Shown: positions 25,575-34,806, counted from the stretch's first letter. The stretch is DNA of 64,000 nucleotides from Candidatus Sulfotelmatobacter sp. (GCA_030041475.1 JASHNU010000019.1:142222-206221); one strand, 5' to 3'. Translations and numbers: made by a program. The notes: generated from the sequence alone by a model not told the origin.

Positions 25575-27173
25575 ATGCTCCGCACCAAGCTCCACGCCGA
25601 TCCTCACAAACTTTTCCTGCACGATCTCGTCCTTGAATCCTGCCATCGCAATCCGCAGAAAACTGCGCTCGTCGATACTTCCTGCGGCCGGCGCTTCACC
25701 TACGCCGAATACTGGGAAACCGTCGAGGCCATCGCCCGCGGACTGATTGCCACCGGCATCAAGCCCGGCGAAGTGGTCGCCATCTTTCTCGCCAATTCCT
25801 GGGAGTTTTGCGCGACGTATCACGCAACTACTCTGGCCGGTGCAATCCCCACGCTCCTGAACCCGACCTATCGGGAACGCGAGGTCCGCTTTCAGCTGGA
25901 AAACTCGGCTGCAGTCGCGCTGGTCACCGACGGATCAAATCTCGAAGGAATCAACCTCGGTGGCATTCCGGACCTTCGCCGCGTTTACACGACGCGGCAG
26001 CCCGCCCCGGGCGTAGATTCCTTCGCCAACCTGCTGAAGCCGGCAACCGCGCCGTTTCCCAAGTCCCACAAGTCTTCCGAGGAAACTCTCGCCGCTCTTC
26101 CCTACTCCAGCGGCACCACAGGTCTGCCTAAGGGCGTCATGCTCTCGCATTACAACATTGTGTCGAACATCTACCAGTTGATCGGACCTAATGCGTCCCA
26201 CTTGAACTCGGCTGACACGCTCCTCTGCTGTCTGCCTCTCTATCACATCTACGGCCTCAACGTGATTCTCAACCCCTCGCTGATCCTCGGCGCGACGCTG
26301 GTGATCATGCCTCGCTTTCACCCCCAGCAGCTTGCCGCATTGCTGATCGACGAAGCCGCCACCATGATGCCGCTGGTGCCGCCCGCCATCAACGCTCTCT
26401 GCCAGCTCGCCGAGGCGGGACAATTCCCGCGCGACCACAAAGTGCTCTGGATCAAGTCCGGCGCCGCGCCGCTTCCGCCCGACTTGGCGCGCCGTTTTAC
26501 GGCCCTCACTGGGATTCCGGTCTGCCAGGGTTATGGCATGACTGAAGCGTCGCCCGTCACACATGTCGGCTTCCTAGAACCAGCGCTCTATCGTCCCGAC
26601 TCGATCGGTCATCCTCTCGCTGAGACCGATTGCCGCGTGCTGTCTCCGGCTCACATCGACTCAGGTATCTCAGCCGACCGCGTCGCTGAAGTCGACACCG
26701 GCGAGGCCGGAGAACTCGTCATGCGCGGCCCGCAATTCATGCTCGGCTATTGGAGGGAACCGCAGGCCACGGCCGCCGTTTTGCGCGATGGATGGTATTG
26801 GTCCGGCGACATAGTGACCCGCGATCGCGAAGGCTTCTACCGCGTCGTCGACCGCCGCAAGGAGATGATCAAGTACAAAGGCTTCCCCGTCGCTCCCGCC
26901 GAAGTCGAGGCCGTGCTGCTTGAGCATCCGGCGGTGAAGGAATGCGGCGTGGTCGGCCGCCCCGACTCCTGCGCGGGAGAGATTCCTGTCGCCTTCGTCG
27001 CCCTGCGCGATGGTTTTGTCGACAGCGCAAAACTCGGCGAGGAGCTTTGCGCCTTCGTCGCCGACCGCCTCACGCATTACAAACAGCCGCGCGAAGTACG
27101 CTTTATCGATGCCGTTCCCAAGACCGCGTCCGGGAAAATCCTGCGCAGAGAGTTAAGAAAGTCCATCGGCTAG
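25575..27173 (+). CDS. Acyl-CoA / 4-coumarate-CoA ligase family AMP-forming enzyme
   Basis: 532 aa adenylating enzyme. P-loop-like A3 motif YSSGTTGLPKG, A5 YGMTEASP, A7/A8 region GWYWSGDI, hinge segment YKGFPVAPAEVEA and the C-terminal catalytic PKTASGKILRREL with its Lys are all present. It activates a carboxylic acid to an acyl-AMP and then an acyl-CoA. Chain length or aromatic preference cannot be read. The ATG at 25575 is chosen over the TTG at 25545. A TACAAT at 25559-25564 (10 bases before the ATG) is its probable -10. It lies 57 bp after the glutaredoxin gene. Confidence 0.87.
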   Translation: MLRTKLHADPHKLFLHDLVLESCHRNPQKTALVDTSCGRRFTYAEYWETVEAIARGLIATGIKPGEVVAIFLANSWEFCATYHATTLAGAIPTLLNPTYREREVRFQLENSAAVALVTDGSNLEGINLGGIPDLRRVYTTRQPAPGVDSFANLLKPATAPFPKSHKSSEETLAALPYSSGTTGLPKGVMLSHYNIVSNIYQLIGPNASHLNSADTLLCCLPLYHIYGLNVILNPSLILGATLVIMPRFHPQQLAALLIDEAATMMPLVPPAINALCQLAEAGQFPRDHKVLWIKSGAAPLPPDLARRFTALTGIPVCQGYGMTEASPVTHVGFLEPALYRPDSIGHPLAETDCRVLSPAHIDSGISADRVAEVDTGEAGELVMRGPQFMLGYWREPQATAAVLRDGWYWSGDIVTRDREGFYRVVDRRKEMIKYKGFPVAPAEVEAVLLEHPAVKECGVVGRPDSCAGEIPVAFVALRDGFVDSAKLGEELCAFVADRLTHYKQPREVRFIDAVPKTASGKILRRELRKSIG

Positions 27174-27306
27174 GCATCGCAATGTCTTGCACTTGCTTGC
27201 CGAATACTTCCAGGCCGACTCCCAGAAGAAGAAGTGACACTTTCTTGACAATGTTCTGACAATCCCTCTCTAACGTGCGTTCACACTGCTGCGGAGGAGG
27301 ATTGCC

Positions 27307-28350
27307 ATGACTTCGTCTGAACTGAGAAGCTGGGCGTGGGCACTCTCGCTCATCGCCGCCACCGCGCTGCCCGGCCTGGCCCAGGGAAACCACTTCAACA
27401 CACCCGGGAACATTCTGATTTCCGACCAGTACAACAACCGCATTCTCGAAGTAAATCCTGACACTCACGGAATCGTGTGGCACTTCGGAAACCAGAGTTG
27501 GGTCGCCGGCCCGCACTCCGTCGTTGGCCCGAATGACGCGCAGCGTGTCGGTTTTCTCACTCTCGTCGCGGGCACCGGCGTGCCCGCTGGAGCCGAACCC
27601 AACTGCCCCAGCGGCTGCGCCGATAACCGCGTCATGCTGGTCGATCCCGCCAGCCAGATCATCTGGCAATATGGCGAAGCCGGCGTTACCGGCTCCGGCC
27701 CTAACCAGCTGAACACTCCAGTGCAGAACACGTGGCTGCCCAGCTTCCACGTCCTGATCACCGATCAAGGCAACGACCGCATCATTGAAGTCACCTTGAA
27801 TAAGAATATAGTGTGGCAGTATGGCCAAACTGGCGTTGCTGGCGATGGCCCGAACCAGCTCAACAGTCCCAATAGCGCCGAACTGCTGGCCAACGGCGAC
27901 ATTCTGATTGCCGATGAATCCAACAATCGCGTCATCGAAGTCGACCGCAGCAAGAATATCGTTTGGAGTTACGGCTGCGCGACCTGCTCTCAACTCAGCG
28001 GCGCCGCCTTCGCCAGCCGCCTGCCCAACGGCGACACCCTGATCACCGATTCCAACAACAATCGCATCCTCCAAGTCGACTCCGGCGGCAACGTCGTCGG
28101 GACCTACTACACGAACACCCAGCCCGGCAGCATCGCTGCTCCGCTCCCCACGCGGGCAATCCGCTTGCGCAACGGCAACACGCTCATCAGCAATCAGTAC
28201 GACATGCAGGTGATTGAGATCGACTCCAAACAGAACATCGTCTGGAGCCAGGGCGAAATCGCCGTCTCAGGGAACACCTTCGACATGTTGAACGGGCCCT
28301 ACGATGCAAAGGTGGTAGGCGATTACACCGGCTTGACGCCGCCGTTCTGA
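27307..28350 (+). CDS. Exported NHL/beta-propeller repeat protein
   Basis: 347 aa with a signal peptide ending about LAQG (residue 26). Repeated blades have the pattern GNILISDQYNNRILEV, HVLITDQGNDRIIEV, GDILIADESNNRVIEV, GDTLITDSNNNRILQV and GNTLISNQYDMQVIEI, each with a following NIVWxYG segment. Such propellers bind ligands or other proteins outside the cytoplasm; none can be named. Strong GGAGGAGG ribosome site. A terminator hairpin follows at 28417. Confidence 0.75.
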   Translation: MTSSELRSWAWALSLIAATALPGLAQGNHFNTPGNILISDQYNNRILEVNPDTHGIVWHFGNQSWVAGPHSVVGPNDAQRVGFLTLVAGTGVPAGAEPNCPSGCADNRVMLVDPASQIIWQYGEAGVTGSGPNQLNTPVQNTWLPSFHVLITDQGNDRIIEVTLNKNIVWQYGQTGVAGDGPNQLNSPNSAELLANGDILIADESNNRVIEVDRSKNIVWSYGCATCSQLSGAAFASRLPNGDTLITDSNNNRILQVDSGGNVVGTYYTNTQPGSIAAPLPTRAIRLRNGNTLISNQYDMQVIEIDSKQNIVWSQGEIAVSGNTFDMLNGPYDAKVVGDYTGLTPPF

Positions 28351-28416
28351 TCGCGTCTTTCGAATTGCATCGTCCGGCGACTTAGCGTCTCCCCCGCCCT
28401 CGCCCACCCTGAGAGA

Positions 28417-28456
28417 ACGCCCAGCCCTTGCAATCACAGGAGCTGGGCGTTTGATT
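28417..28456 (+). terminator. Intrinsic terminator-like hairpin between convergent genes
   Basis: ACGCCCAGC (28417-28425) and GCTGGGCGT (28442-28450) pair over nine bases, with a 16-nt loop that can extend the stem by CCT/AGG; only a short T tract follows. It separates the propeller gene from the convergent esterase. Confidence 0.5.
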
Positions 28457-28493
28457 CCCTCGTATGCCAGTTCGCGCCCGTTCATGATTCAAA

Positions 28494-29591
28494 CTACTGC
28501 GAGCTGGAAGTCTTGTCCTGCAATTTGTGCGTTACGAGGAAGTTCCACACCGTCTCATCGGCGTTGAGGTCCTGACTCGTCTTCCCAATCGCGCTCTCGG
28601 TTTCGTACTGTTCGCCGCCGGGCCAGGTATTTCCTGCCCCTTTCACGCTGTAGAGGACAACCTGCGCCTCTTCGTGGCAGCCAGTATAGGTATCGACCTT
28701 TGTCTCCATGCCGCCCTTCGCTTTCTCAGGCAGCTTGCTCTTCTCCGGCTTCCCCGTGCAACGATCAATCTTCGCCCACTCTTTCGCACTGTCTTCCGCC
28801 GAAAGCATCGTCAGGCTTAGATTGTGTTCTATGCCGCCGCCGTAGGGAACCACGGGATCGGATGTACCGTTAATCATGATCACCGGCACGGGGCGCGGCG
28901 GCAGACACGTCATCGTCTTTGGCATTGCTGCACCCACTGAGCCGAGGGCTGCGAAGCGGTCGCCCAGGCTACAACCCAGCTTCATGCTCATGAAGCCGCC
29001 CTCCGACAACCCCAGGGCATACACGCGTGGAGAATCGACAGAAAACTTCGTGCCGATCTGGTCGAGCATTGCGCCGATGAAGGCGACATCGTCGGCAGGT
29101 TCCGGCTGCTCGTGTTTTTCGGAATCGCGATTCGGATTCTGCTGCCCCGGATTGCCTCCCCCTCCCGGATAGCCACCCCCCGGATAGCCGCCGCCGGGGT
29201 ACCCTCCCCCGCCGGGGTAGCCGCCGCCATAGCGCCGTCGGCCGGGCCCCGGGCCTGCGGGACGCGGCTGCTCGGGCTGCACGCCGACATTCCATCGCCC
29301 ATGCAGCGCGCACGGATAGACGACAATAATTCCGTCCTTGTCCGCCAACTCATCGAAGCGCGTAAGCCGCTCGATGTCGTCGGTATCCTGATTCATGCCA
29401 TGCAGCAGCACCACCACCGGATATTTCTGCTGCGCGTTGTAACCCTTCGGCAGGCGGACCATGTACGTCCGGTCCACGTCATCGACCGTGACCTTTTCCT
29501 TCGTCTCCTGCGCCCGGAGGAGCTGCGACGCGCCGAGCACCCATGCCGCCACCGAAGCCGCCAGCACCTTATGCAATTTTCCAGGATTCAT
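28494..29591 (-). CDS. PHB-depolymerase/feruloyl-esterase-like exported hydrolase, catalytic His replaced by Asn
   Basis: 365 aa. Signal peptide, then an alpha/beta-hydrolase of the LpqC/PHB depolymerase group: VVVLLHGMNQD oxyanion strand, nucleophile GLSEGG with Ser196, and acid Asp245 in NGTSDPVVPY. The last catalytic position, usually GGGHTWPG, reads GAGNTWPGG with Asn321 (codon AAT, 28629-28631), so the His of the triad is absent. Residues 121-147 are a Gly-Tyr-Pro-rich insertion (GGYPGGG repeats). Start from the ATG at 29589-29591 with GGAGG upstream. May be an inactive or differently wired hydrolase. Confidence 0.75.
   Translation of the reverse strand: MNPGKLHKVLAASVAAWVLGASQLLRAQETKEKVTVDDVDRTYMVRLPKGYNAQQKYPVVVLLHGMNQDTDDIERLTRFDELADKDGIIVVYPCALHGRWNVGVQPEQPRPAGPGPGRRRYGGGYPGGGGYPGGGYPGGGYPGGGGNPGQQNPNRDSEKHEQPEPADDVAFIGAMLDQIGTKFSVDSPRVYALGLSEGGFMSMKLGCSLGDRFAALGSVGAAMPKTMTCLPPRPVPVIMINGTSDPVVPYGGGIEHNLSLTMLSAEDSAKEWAKIDRCTGKPEKSKLPEKAKGGMETKVDTYTGCHEEAQVVLYSVKGAGNTWPGGEQYETESAIGKTSQDLNADETVWNFLVTHKLQDKTSSSQ
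29151..29231 (-). repeat. Gly/Tyr/Pro-coding tandem repeat inside the hydrolase
   Basis: Imperfect 15- to 18-bp units encoding YPGGG/YPGGGG four times. Low-complexity insert within the catalytic domain, between the oxyanion-loop region and the nucleophile elbow. Confidence 0.6.
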
Positions 29592-29759
29592 GCCGCCTCC
29601 ACAATGGCGACCCGGAGACCCCAAGGCATTCCACTGGTTGGAAGCATATGCCGCCGTCGAAGTTGGCTGCAAGGGAACTTTCCTTTCCCGTCTTCCGTAT
29701 CCTCTCTCGCAAGCGATGCTCACTCCCGCGGGCGAGGACACCCGAAAAGGAGAATTACC

Positions 29760-30116
29760 ATGAACGATTTCACCGGTCTTGCCGCAGTTGTCATGGTCCT
29801 GGGAATGCCCACGGCGGCGATTGCGATGTACACGTTTTACCGCGTGCGCAAGCTGCGCACGGAAGAACGCCTCGCAGCTATTCAGCGGGGTGTGTCCATT
29901 CCAATGGAGCCGGAACTTCCCGAGTCCGCGCGCTCGCGCCGTTACGGGATTCTGCTCATTGCCGGCGCGGTTGGTTACATGCTGACGTTCACCATCCTGG
30001 CGCGACTTGAGCCCGACGCCTTGGAAGCTGCTGCTTTCGGCGCCATCCCGTTCACGCTGGGGTTGGGATATCTGCTCGATTCGATCCTGATTCGCCGCGA
30101 CGCGAAGGCTTCGTAG
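29760..30116 (+). CDS. DUF6249-like small membrane protein
   Basis: 118 aa with an N-terminal membrane helix (residues 5-27), a charged cytoplasmic stretch (RKLRTEERLAAIQRGVSIP) and two C-terminal hydrophobic segments (63-81 and 92-111). The RxLxTxERLAAIxxGxxIP motif is a hallmark of DUF6249-type proteins. Function unknown; inner membrane. The AAGGAG site before the ATG at 29760 fixes the start; the longer frame from 29112 is antisense to the hydrolase gene. Confidence 0.65.
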   Translation: MNDFTGLAAVVMVLGMPTAAIAMYTFYRVRKLRTEERLAAIQRGVSIPMEPELPESARSRRYGILLIAGAVGYMLTFTILARLEPDALEAAAFGAIPFTLGLGYLLDSILIRRDAKAS

Positions 30117-30196
30117 GGGAGTTTGGGGAGATGGGAGTGCCCGTCCTGGAGTCGCTTTGCGATTTTAGCGTGGGACGTTGACTTGGAACGTCGAGG

Positions 30197-30577
30197 TCAG
30201 CCCCGAGTCAGAAACCTGTACTGCGTCTCATTCAGTGGCACTACGCTCAGCCGTCCCTGCCGCACCAGCGGAGACTCCGCGAAAAACTTGTTCGCTTTCG
30301 CCTCGGTCAACGTAACCGGCTTCGCGATGGCGCTTCCCGCTCTGATCGTGACCCGCGGGTTCTTCTCGTCCGACGCATCCACCGATACCACCGTCGCCAT
30401 CCCCACGGCGCTCTTCTCGTCCCCGGTGTGATAAATCACCAGGCGTTCACCGGGCTTCATGTTCCGCAGATTCTTCAGCGCGACGGGATTTGACACGCCG
30501 TCCCAGACTGTGGTCTTCTCGCGCTGCAGGTCGGCGAATGAGTACGTGGAAGGCTCGGTTTTGAGTAAGTAATCCAT
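30197..30577 (-). CDS. EVE-domain protein
   Basis: 126 aa. The EVE fold (a PUA-like domain) is recognisable by MDYLLKTEPSTYSFADL, WDGVSNPVALKNLR and VIYHTGDEKSAVGMATV. EVE proteins bind modified nucleobases and often stand near defence genes, but here the neighbours are ordinary. Slightly short for the family (130-150). Start ATG at 30577. Single-gene transcript. Confidence 0.88.
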   Translation of the reverse strand: MDYLLKTEPSTYSFADLQREKTTVWDGVSNPVALKNLRNMKPGERLVIYHTGDEKSAVGMATVVSVDASDEKNPRVTIRAGSAIAKPVTLTEAKANKFFAESPLVRQGRLSVVPLNETQYRFLTRG

Positions 30578-30681
30578 AAGGCTCCAGTTGCAGATTTCAG
30601 ATTGTAGATCTCAGATTGCGGATCAAACCTTCTCCAAGCCGACCCTTCCATAGTCTGAAATCTCAAATCTTTGATCTGAAT

Positions 30682-31128
30682 TCAGTTCGGCTTCGTCTGA
30701 TCCTGCGGTTTGGGCGGTGGATTCGAATCCTTCGGCTTGTCGTCATACACCGAGAACTGCTGTTGCGGCCTTTTCAGCTTGATGGTGATCGCAACCTTGT
30801 CCTTGTCGATGTCGAAGTCGTCGCCCCAGGTCTGAAATCCCGGCGCGAGCACCTGTACCCGCAGCTTGCCGTACGGGATGCCCTCATAAATCGCCTTGCC
30901 ATCCAGGTCCGTCTTCAACTCCATTCCGCCTTTGGCTTGCTGGCCGCGCGAGTTCACCGTATGCAACACGACGGCGGCATTCCGCACCGGCTTGGCGTTG
31001 TCTTCCTTGAGCACCAGGAAATTCAGAATCGCCGTCGGCCCCACGTCGTCATCTTTTTTCTCTTTCTGCCCCACCGCAATTGACGTAATCGCCCATATGA
31101 CCAGTACCACAGAAAGAATCCGGTTCAT
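30682..31128 (-). CDS. Exported protein with a carboxypeptidase-regulatory-like domain
   Basis: 148 aa. Signal peptide (to about AVGQ, residue 20), then a beta-sandwich of the CarboxypepD_reg type: NAAVVLHTVNSRGQQ, LKTDLDGKAIYEGIPYGKLRVQVLAPGF. The tail is Pro/Lys/Asp-rich (KPKDSNPPPKPQDQ). Common in Acidobacteriota as stand-alone surface or periplasmic modules; probably binding rather than catalytic. Confidence 0.7.
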   Translation of the reverse strand: MNRILSVVLVIWAITSIAVGQKEKKDDDVGPTAILNFLVLKEDNAKPVRNAAVVLHTVNSRGQQAKGGMELKTDLDGKAIYEGIPYGKLRVQVLAPGFQTWGDDFDIDKDKVAITIKLKRPQQQFSVYDDKPKDSNPPPKPQDQTKPN

Positions 31129-31246
31129 GCGGCTATTTTATGCCGAAATCTTTTTGCGCGTCATTTCCGCGCCAGTTGTCCTGCAGAATCCGCGCTCATC
31201 CGCGCCGCCTCTTTTACAATGCCTGATAGAACAGGCAATCAATAGC

Positions 31247-32359
31247 ATGCGCAATAAGACCTGGGACGTCATCATCGTCGGCGGAGGCATCATCGGCCTT
31301 TCGCTCGCCATCGCCCTGCGCAAACGGCGGGCGACAGTGCTGGTCGTCGAGCGCGGCGAGCCCGGCCGCGAAGCCTCGCACGCCGCAGGAGGCATGCTAG
31401 TGGATTGCAGTGCCGAAACTCCAGTTTCGCTGCAGCCGCTGGCCATCGCCAGCGCCAAAATGTATCCAGAATTTGCCCATGAGTTAGAAATCGAATCGGG
31501 GATGAAGGTCGATCTCCGCGACTGCGGCACCATCGTATTTCCTCCACCCGAGCATGTTCACGAACGGCCGGGATTCACCCTCGCCAGTCTGCTTCCTGCG
31601 CCGCTAGCCGAACTGGAGCCGGCCCTCGCCGAGCCAGCGCGACCGGCCTTCTACCTGAAAGAATGTAGCGTCGATCCCCGCGCCCTCACCGCAGCCGCCA
31701 TCAAAACCGCGAAAAATCGCGGCGTGGACTTCTCTTCTGGCGATCCCGTCACGGCAGTGAATCTGTCCGATGGTCAAATCTCTGGTGTCACGACGGCCAA
31801 GACATCCTTCCGTGCCTCGAAAGTAGTCAACTGCGCCGGAGCCTGGTCTGGACAGATAACGTCTGGACAAATAACGACGTCGCAGATTGGCCCACAGCCA
31901 ATCCCGACGAGGCCAGTCAAAGGCCAAATGCTCTGCCTGATCATGCATCCGAAAGATCTGATCCGGCACGTCATCCGCTCACCCGAAGTTTATCTGATCC
32001 CGCGCAGCGACGGCCGCCTGCTGGTCGGCGCGACGGTCGAAGAAGCCGGATTCGACAAACGCACCGTCCCCACGACCATCCAGCGCCAACGAGCAGCCGC
32101 GATCGCGCTCGTCCCGAAGCTGGCCGACGCTCGCATCCTCGAAGACTGGGCCGGCCTCCGACCCGGCACGCCCGACGCGCTTCCCATCCTCGGCGCAACC
32201 CAGACTCCAGGCTATTACGTCGCCACCGGCCACTTCCGCGACGGCATCCTGCTGGCGCCGATCACGGCCCAAATTATGGCAAATGTAATCACGGGATTAG
32301 CAGCAGGTTACGACTTGAAGGCTTTCGATCCTCGCCGCTTCGCCAAGAATGCTGCCTAA
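31247..32359 (+). CDS. thiO: Glycine oxidase ThiO-like FAD-dependent amine oxidase
   Basis: 370 aa DAO-family flavoenzyme: VIIVGGGIIGLSLA (9-22) FAD-binding motif, then VNCAGAWSG and GATVEEAGFDK, GLRPGTPDALPILG and the C-terminal ATGHFRDGILLAP. It oxidises glycine to the imine used in thiamine thiazole formation. No other thi gene is here. A short duplicated segment, SGQITSGQITTSQ, follows the WSG motif (DNA about 31849-31880). The ATG at 31247 begins MRNKTWDVIIVGG; a longer frame from 30896 is rejected. TACAAT at 31215-31220 may be its -10. Confidence 0.85.
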   Translation: MRNKTWDVIIVGGGIIGLSLAIALRKRRATVLVVERGEPGREASHAAGGMLVDCSAETPVSLQPLAIASAKMYPEFAHELEIESGMKVDLRDCGTIVFPPPEHVHERPGFTLASLLPAPLAELEPALAEPARPAFYLKECSVDPRALTAAAIKTAKNRGVDFSSGDPVTAVNLSDGQISGVTTAKTSFRASKVVNCAGAWSGQITSGQITTSQIGPQPIPTRPVKGQMLCLIMHPKDLIRHVIRSPEVYLIPRSDGRLLVGATVEEAGFDKRTVPTTIQRQRAAAIALVPKLADARILEDWAGLRPGTPDALPILGATQTPGYYVATGHFRDGILLAPITAQIMANVITGLAAGYDLKAFDPRRFAKNAA

Positions 32360-32421
32360 CATAGAAGGCCCTCGTACAGGGCGGTTACCATCGTGATGAT
32401 TTCCGGGCCGCGAACGCTTGC

Positions 32422-32427
32422 TAGACT
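32422..32427 (+). promoter_or_regulatory. Candidate -10 box giving a leaderless mRNA
   Basis: TAGACT ends six bases before the ATG at 32434; the same hexamer and spacing as the toxin-antitoxin promoter. No Shine-Dalgarno and no clear -35. Confidence 0.35.
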
Positions 32428-32433
32428 GCGGCC

Positions 32434-33216
32434 ATGCAGCGAGACCGACTTGTTCTGGGGGCGCTTCTGGCAGCACTGTTCACAACGGTCCCTTGCCATG
32501 CGCAGATTTCTTCGTCTGGCAAAACGGATGCGCTGGTTGAGGGGTCCGGCAAAGCCCCTGTCAAAGAAGGATGCAAACTGCTGCCCTACACCGGAAAGAT
32601 TCCGCTCAGTAAGCTGCCGTTTTATGTCCCGGACCAACCAGATTTCCGCGGCGGGGTTATTTGTCATTATCGAATTAGCCATGACCTGCCACTCTTCACA
32701 TTTCATTTCGTTGGGAAGCCGGACAATAGTCTGGGTCAACTCGAGATCATCGAAGAACCCAGTACGACGATCGTCCAGACAATCGAACAATTCACCGATT
32801 GGGGCATGGTGTCGTCGGTTTCCGAACTTGAAGAGAACCTGCTCACCCCGGTGGACGCCAACTTCGATGGCTACCAGGACCTGCAGATCCTGAGTAATTG
32901 CGGAGGAACGGGAAACTGCTCATACGATTTCTTCCTTTACGATCCCGTCACAAATAAATTCGTTCACAACGAATTCCTGAGCAACAATCTTCGCAGCCCC
33001 GAATTTGACGCCAAGAAAAAGCAGATCACCACACATTCCAACGGTAGCGCCGCGGACTGGGAGAACGACACGTATCAGTACGAAGATGGCCGCTACACGC
33101 TGATTCATCAGGAAATCTCAGCCTGGGACAGGAAGGCAGAAACTGTCACCGTGAATAGGTACGAACTCCGCAATGGAAAGATGGAGCTAGTGGATTCTGA
33201 AACGGAACACCAATAG
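32434..33216 (+). CDS. XAC2610-like exported protein
   Basis: 260 aa with a signal peptide (to about AQIS, residues 23-26). The C-terminal half resembles XAC2610/VCBS-type proteins: LLTPVDANFDGYQDLQ, a calcium-loop-like DxNxDGxxD, then FFLYDPVTNKFVHNEFLSN and the closing DTYQYEDGRYTLIHQE. Ligand unknown; periplasmic or surface role inferred. No Shine-Dalgarno visible. Confidence 0.7.
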   Translation: MQRDRLVLGALLAALFTTVPCHAQISSSGKTDALVEGSGKAPVKEGCKLLPYTGKIPLSKLPFYVPDQPDFRGGVICHYRISHDLPLFTFHFVGKPDNSLGQLEIIEEPSTTIVQTIEQFTDWGMVSSVSELEENLLTPVDANFDGYQDLQILSNCGGTGNCSYDFFLYDPVTNKFVHNEFLSNNLRSPEFDAKKKQITTHSNGSAADWENDTYQYEDGRYTLIHQEISAWDRKAETVTVNRYELRNGKMELVDSETEHQ

Positions 33217-33378
33217 GTCCCGTTCTGCGCGCCCTGCCCTGTGTGTACTCTGTGGTGAAAAACCCGCTCAGGCAGCACCTCCCGGATCGCGCTATACTGA
33301 TCCGTTTCCGCGGTGCCTCAAAATTCGCAATTCTGCTCGTCCGCCGAAATCCGGCTTGCGACCATAGAAAGGATCACC

Positions 33379-34752
33379 ATGGCCTCTCCCGCAGTCGATT
33401 TTGCCCGCAGTAATCAGCAGCGTTTTCTCAGCGAACTCAAAGATCTTCTTCGCATCCCCAGCGTCAGCACACTCGAAGAACACAAGCCCGACATTCAGAA
33501 AGCGGCCGACTACGTGGCCAGCGAACTGGGCCGCATCGGCATGGAAAATGTCGAAATCATCCCGACGAAGGGGCATCCCCTCATTTACGCCGACTGGCTG
33601 CACGCCCACGGCAAGCCGACCGTGCTCATGTACGCGCACTACGACGTGCAACCGCCCGATCCTCTCGACGAGTGGCATACTCCGCCCTTCGAGCCCACCG
33701 AGCGCAACAACAACATTTATGCTCGCGGCGCCGTCGACGACAAAGGCCAGCTCTGGATGGAAGTCAAAGCCCTTGAGGCCCTCATGCAGACCGGCGGCGG
33801 CAAGCTGCCCATCAATGTGAAAGTGATCTTCGAAGGCGAAGAAGAAGTCGGCGGCGAATCCATCGCCGAATACATCCGCAAGCAGAAAGCCAAGCTGAAA
33901 GCCGATTTCGCCCTGGTCTGCGACACCGAACTGTTCGCGCCCGATCTGCCTACGCTGTGCGTCGGCCTGCGCGGCCTCGTCTACACGGAAATCGAAGCCT
34001 ACGGCGCGAAGACCGATCTGCATTCCGGCATGTACGGCGGCGCTGCACCGAATCCCTTCTTTGCCCTGATTGAAATGATCAGCAAGATGAAAGACGCAAA
34101 GGGTAAAGTTTTGATCCCCGGCTTCTACAAGGGCGTGAAGGCCCCGACCGCGGCCGAACTGAAAGCATGGAAGCGGCTACCTTTCAACGAAGAGCACTAC
34201 CGCAAGACCGAAGTCGGATCGAAGGTGCTGACCGGCGAACCGGGCTACTCAGTTTTGTATCGCACCTGGGCGCGGCCCACGCTCGAGGTCCACGGCATGC
34301 CCGGAGGCTTCACCGCCGATGGCGCGAAGACCGTGATCCCGGCCAAAGCGAAAGCTAAAGTTTCCATGCGCCTCGTGCCCAATCAGGATCCCGACGACAT
34401 CCTGAAGAAGTTCATGGCGTTCATCAAGAAGATCACGCCCAAAGGAATCGAAACCAAAGTCAAAGTCTGGAGCAAAGGCCCGGCCTGCGTCGTTTCGACC
34501 GACAACAAATACATCGAAGCCGCGACCGAAGCCCTGCACGACACGTTCAAGAAAGACACGGTCTTCATCCGCAGCGGCGGCTCGATTCCCATCGTGACCG
34601 ATTTTCAGGATGTACTGAAAATTCCCAGCGTGATGATGGGCTTCGGCCTTCCCGACGACAATCTCCACGCCCCCAACGAGAAGTTCCACATCCCGAACTT
34701 CTACCGCGGGATCGAAACCATCTGCCGCTTCTTCGAGAAGCTCGGCGGGTAA
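33379..34752 (+). CDS. M20-family metallopeptidase (dipeptidase)
   Basis: 457 aa. Metal-binding motifs of M20/CNDP-like dipeptidases are all visible: YAHYDVQP, ARGAVDDKGQ, the catalytic EGEEEVGG, a CDTE region and the C-terminal LHAPNE. It is cytosolic and cleaves short peptides. The ATG at 33379 has the ribosome site GAAAGG; the in-frame start at 33313 is rejected. A strong intrinsic terminator follows at 34777. Confidence 0.9.
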   Translation: MASPAVDFARSNQQRFLSELKDLLRIPSVSTLEEHKPDIQKAADYVASELGRIGMENVEIIPTKGHPLIYADWLHAHGKPTVLMYAHYDVQPPDPLDEWHTPPFEPTERNNNIYARGAVDDKGQLWMEVKALEALMQTGGGKLPINVKVIFEGEEEVGGESIAEYIRKQKAKLKADFALVCDTELFAPDLPTLCVGLRGLVYTEIEAYGAKTDLHSGMYGGAAPNPFFALIEMISKMKDAKGKVLIPGFYKGVKAPTAAELKAWKRLPFNEEHYRKTEVGSKVLTGEPGYSVLYRTWARPTLEVHGMPGGFTADGAKTVIPAKAKAKVSMRLVPNQDPDDILKKFMAFIKKITPKGIETKVKVWSKGPACVVSTDNKYIEAATEALHDTFKKDTVFIRSGGSIPIVTDFQDVLKIPSVMMGFGLPDDNLHAPNEKFHIPNFYRGIETICRFFEKLGG

Positions 34753-34776
34753 CAAGCAATTGCCGCGCAGCACTGC

Positions 34777-34806
34777 AAAAGAGCGCCCCAAGGGGCGCTC
34801 TTTATT
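34777..34806 (+). terminator. Intrinsic terminator of the M20 gene
   Basis: AAAGAGCGCCCC (34778-34789) and GGGGCGCTCTTT (34792-34803) form a 12-bp inverted repeat around AA, followed by ATT. The stem is A-rich upstream and T-rich downstream, so it can work in both directions. Confidence 0.8.

Noticed and set aside
29112..29759. N-terminal extension of the DUF6249-like gene
   Set aside because: Lies antisense to the esterase; the AAGGAG site supports 29760.
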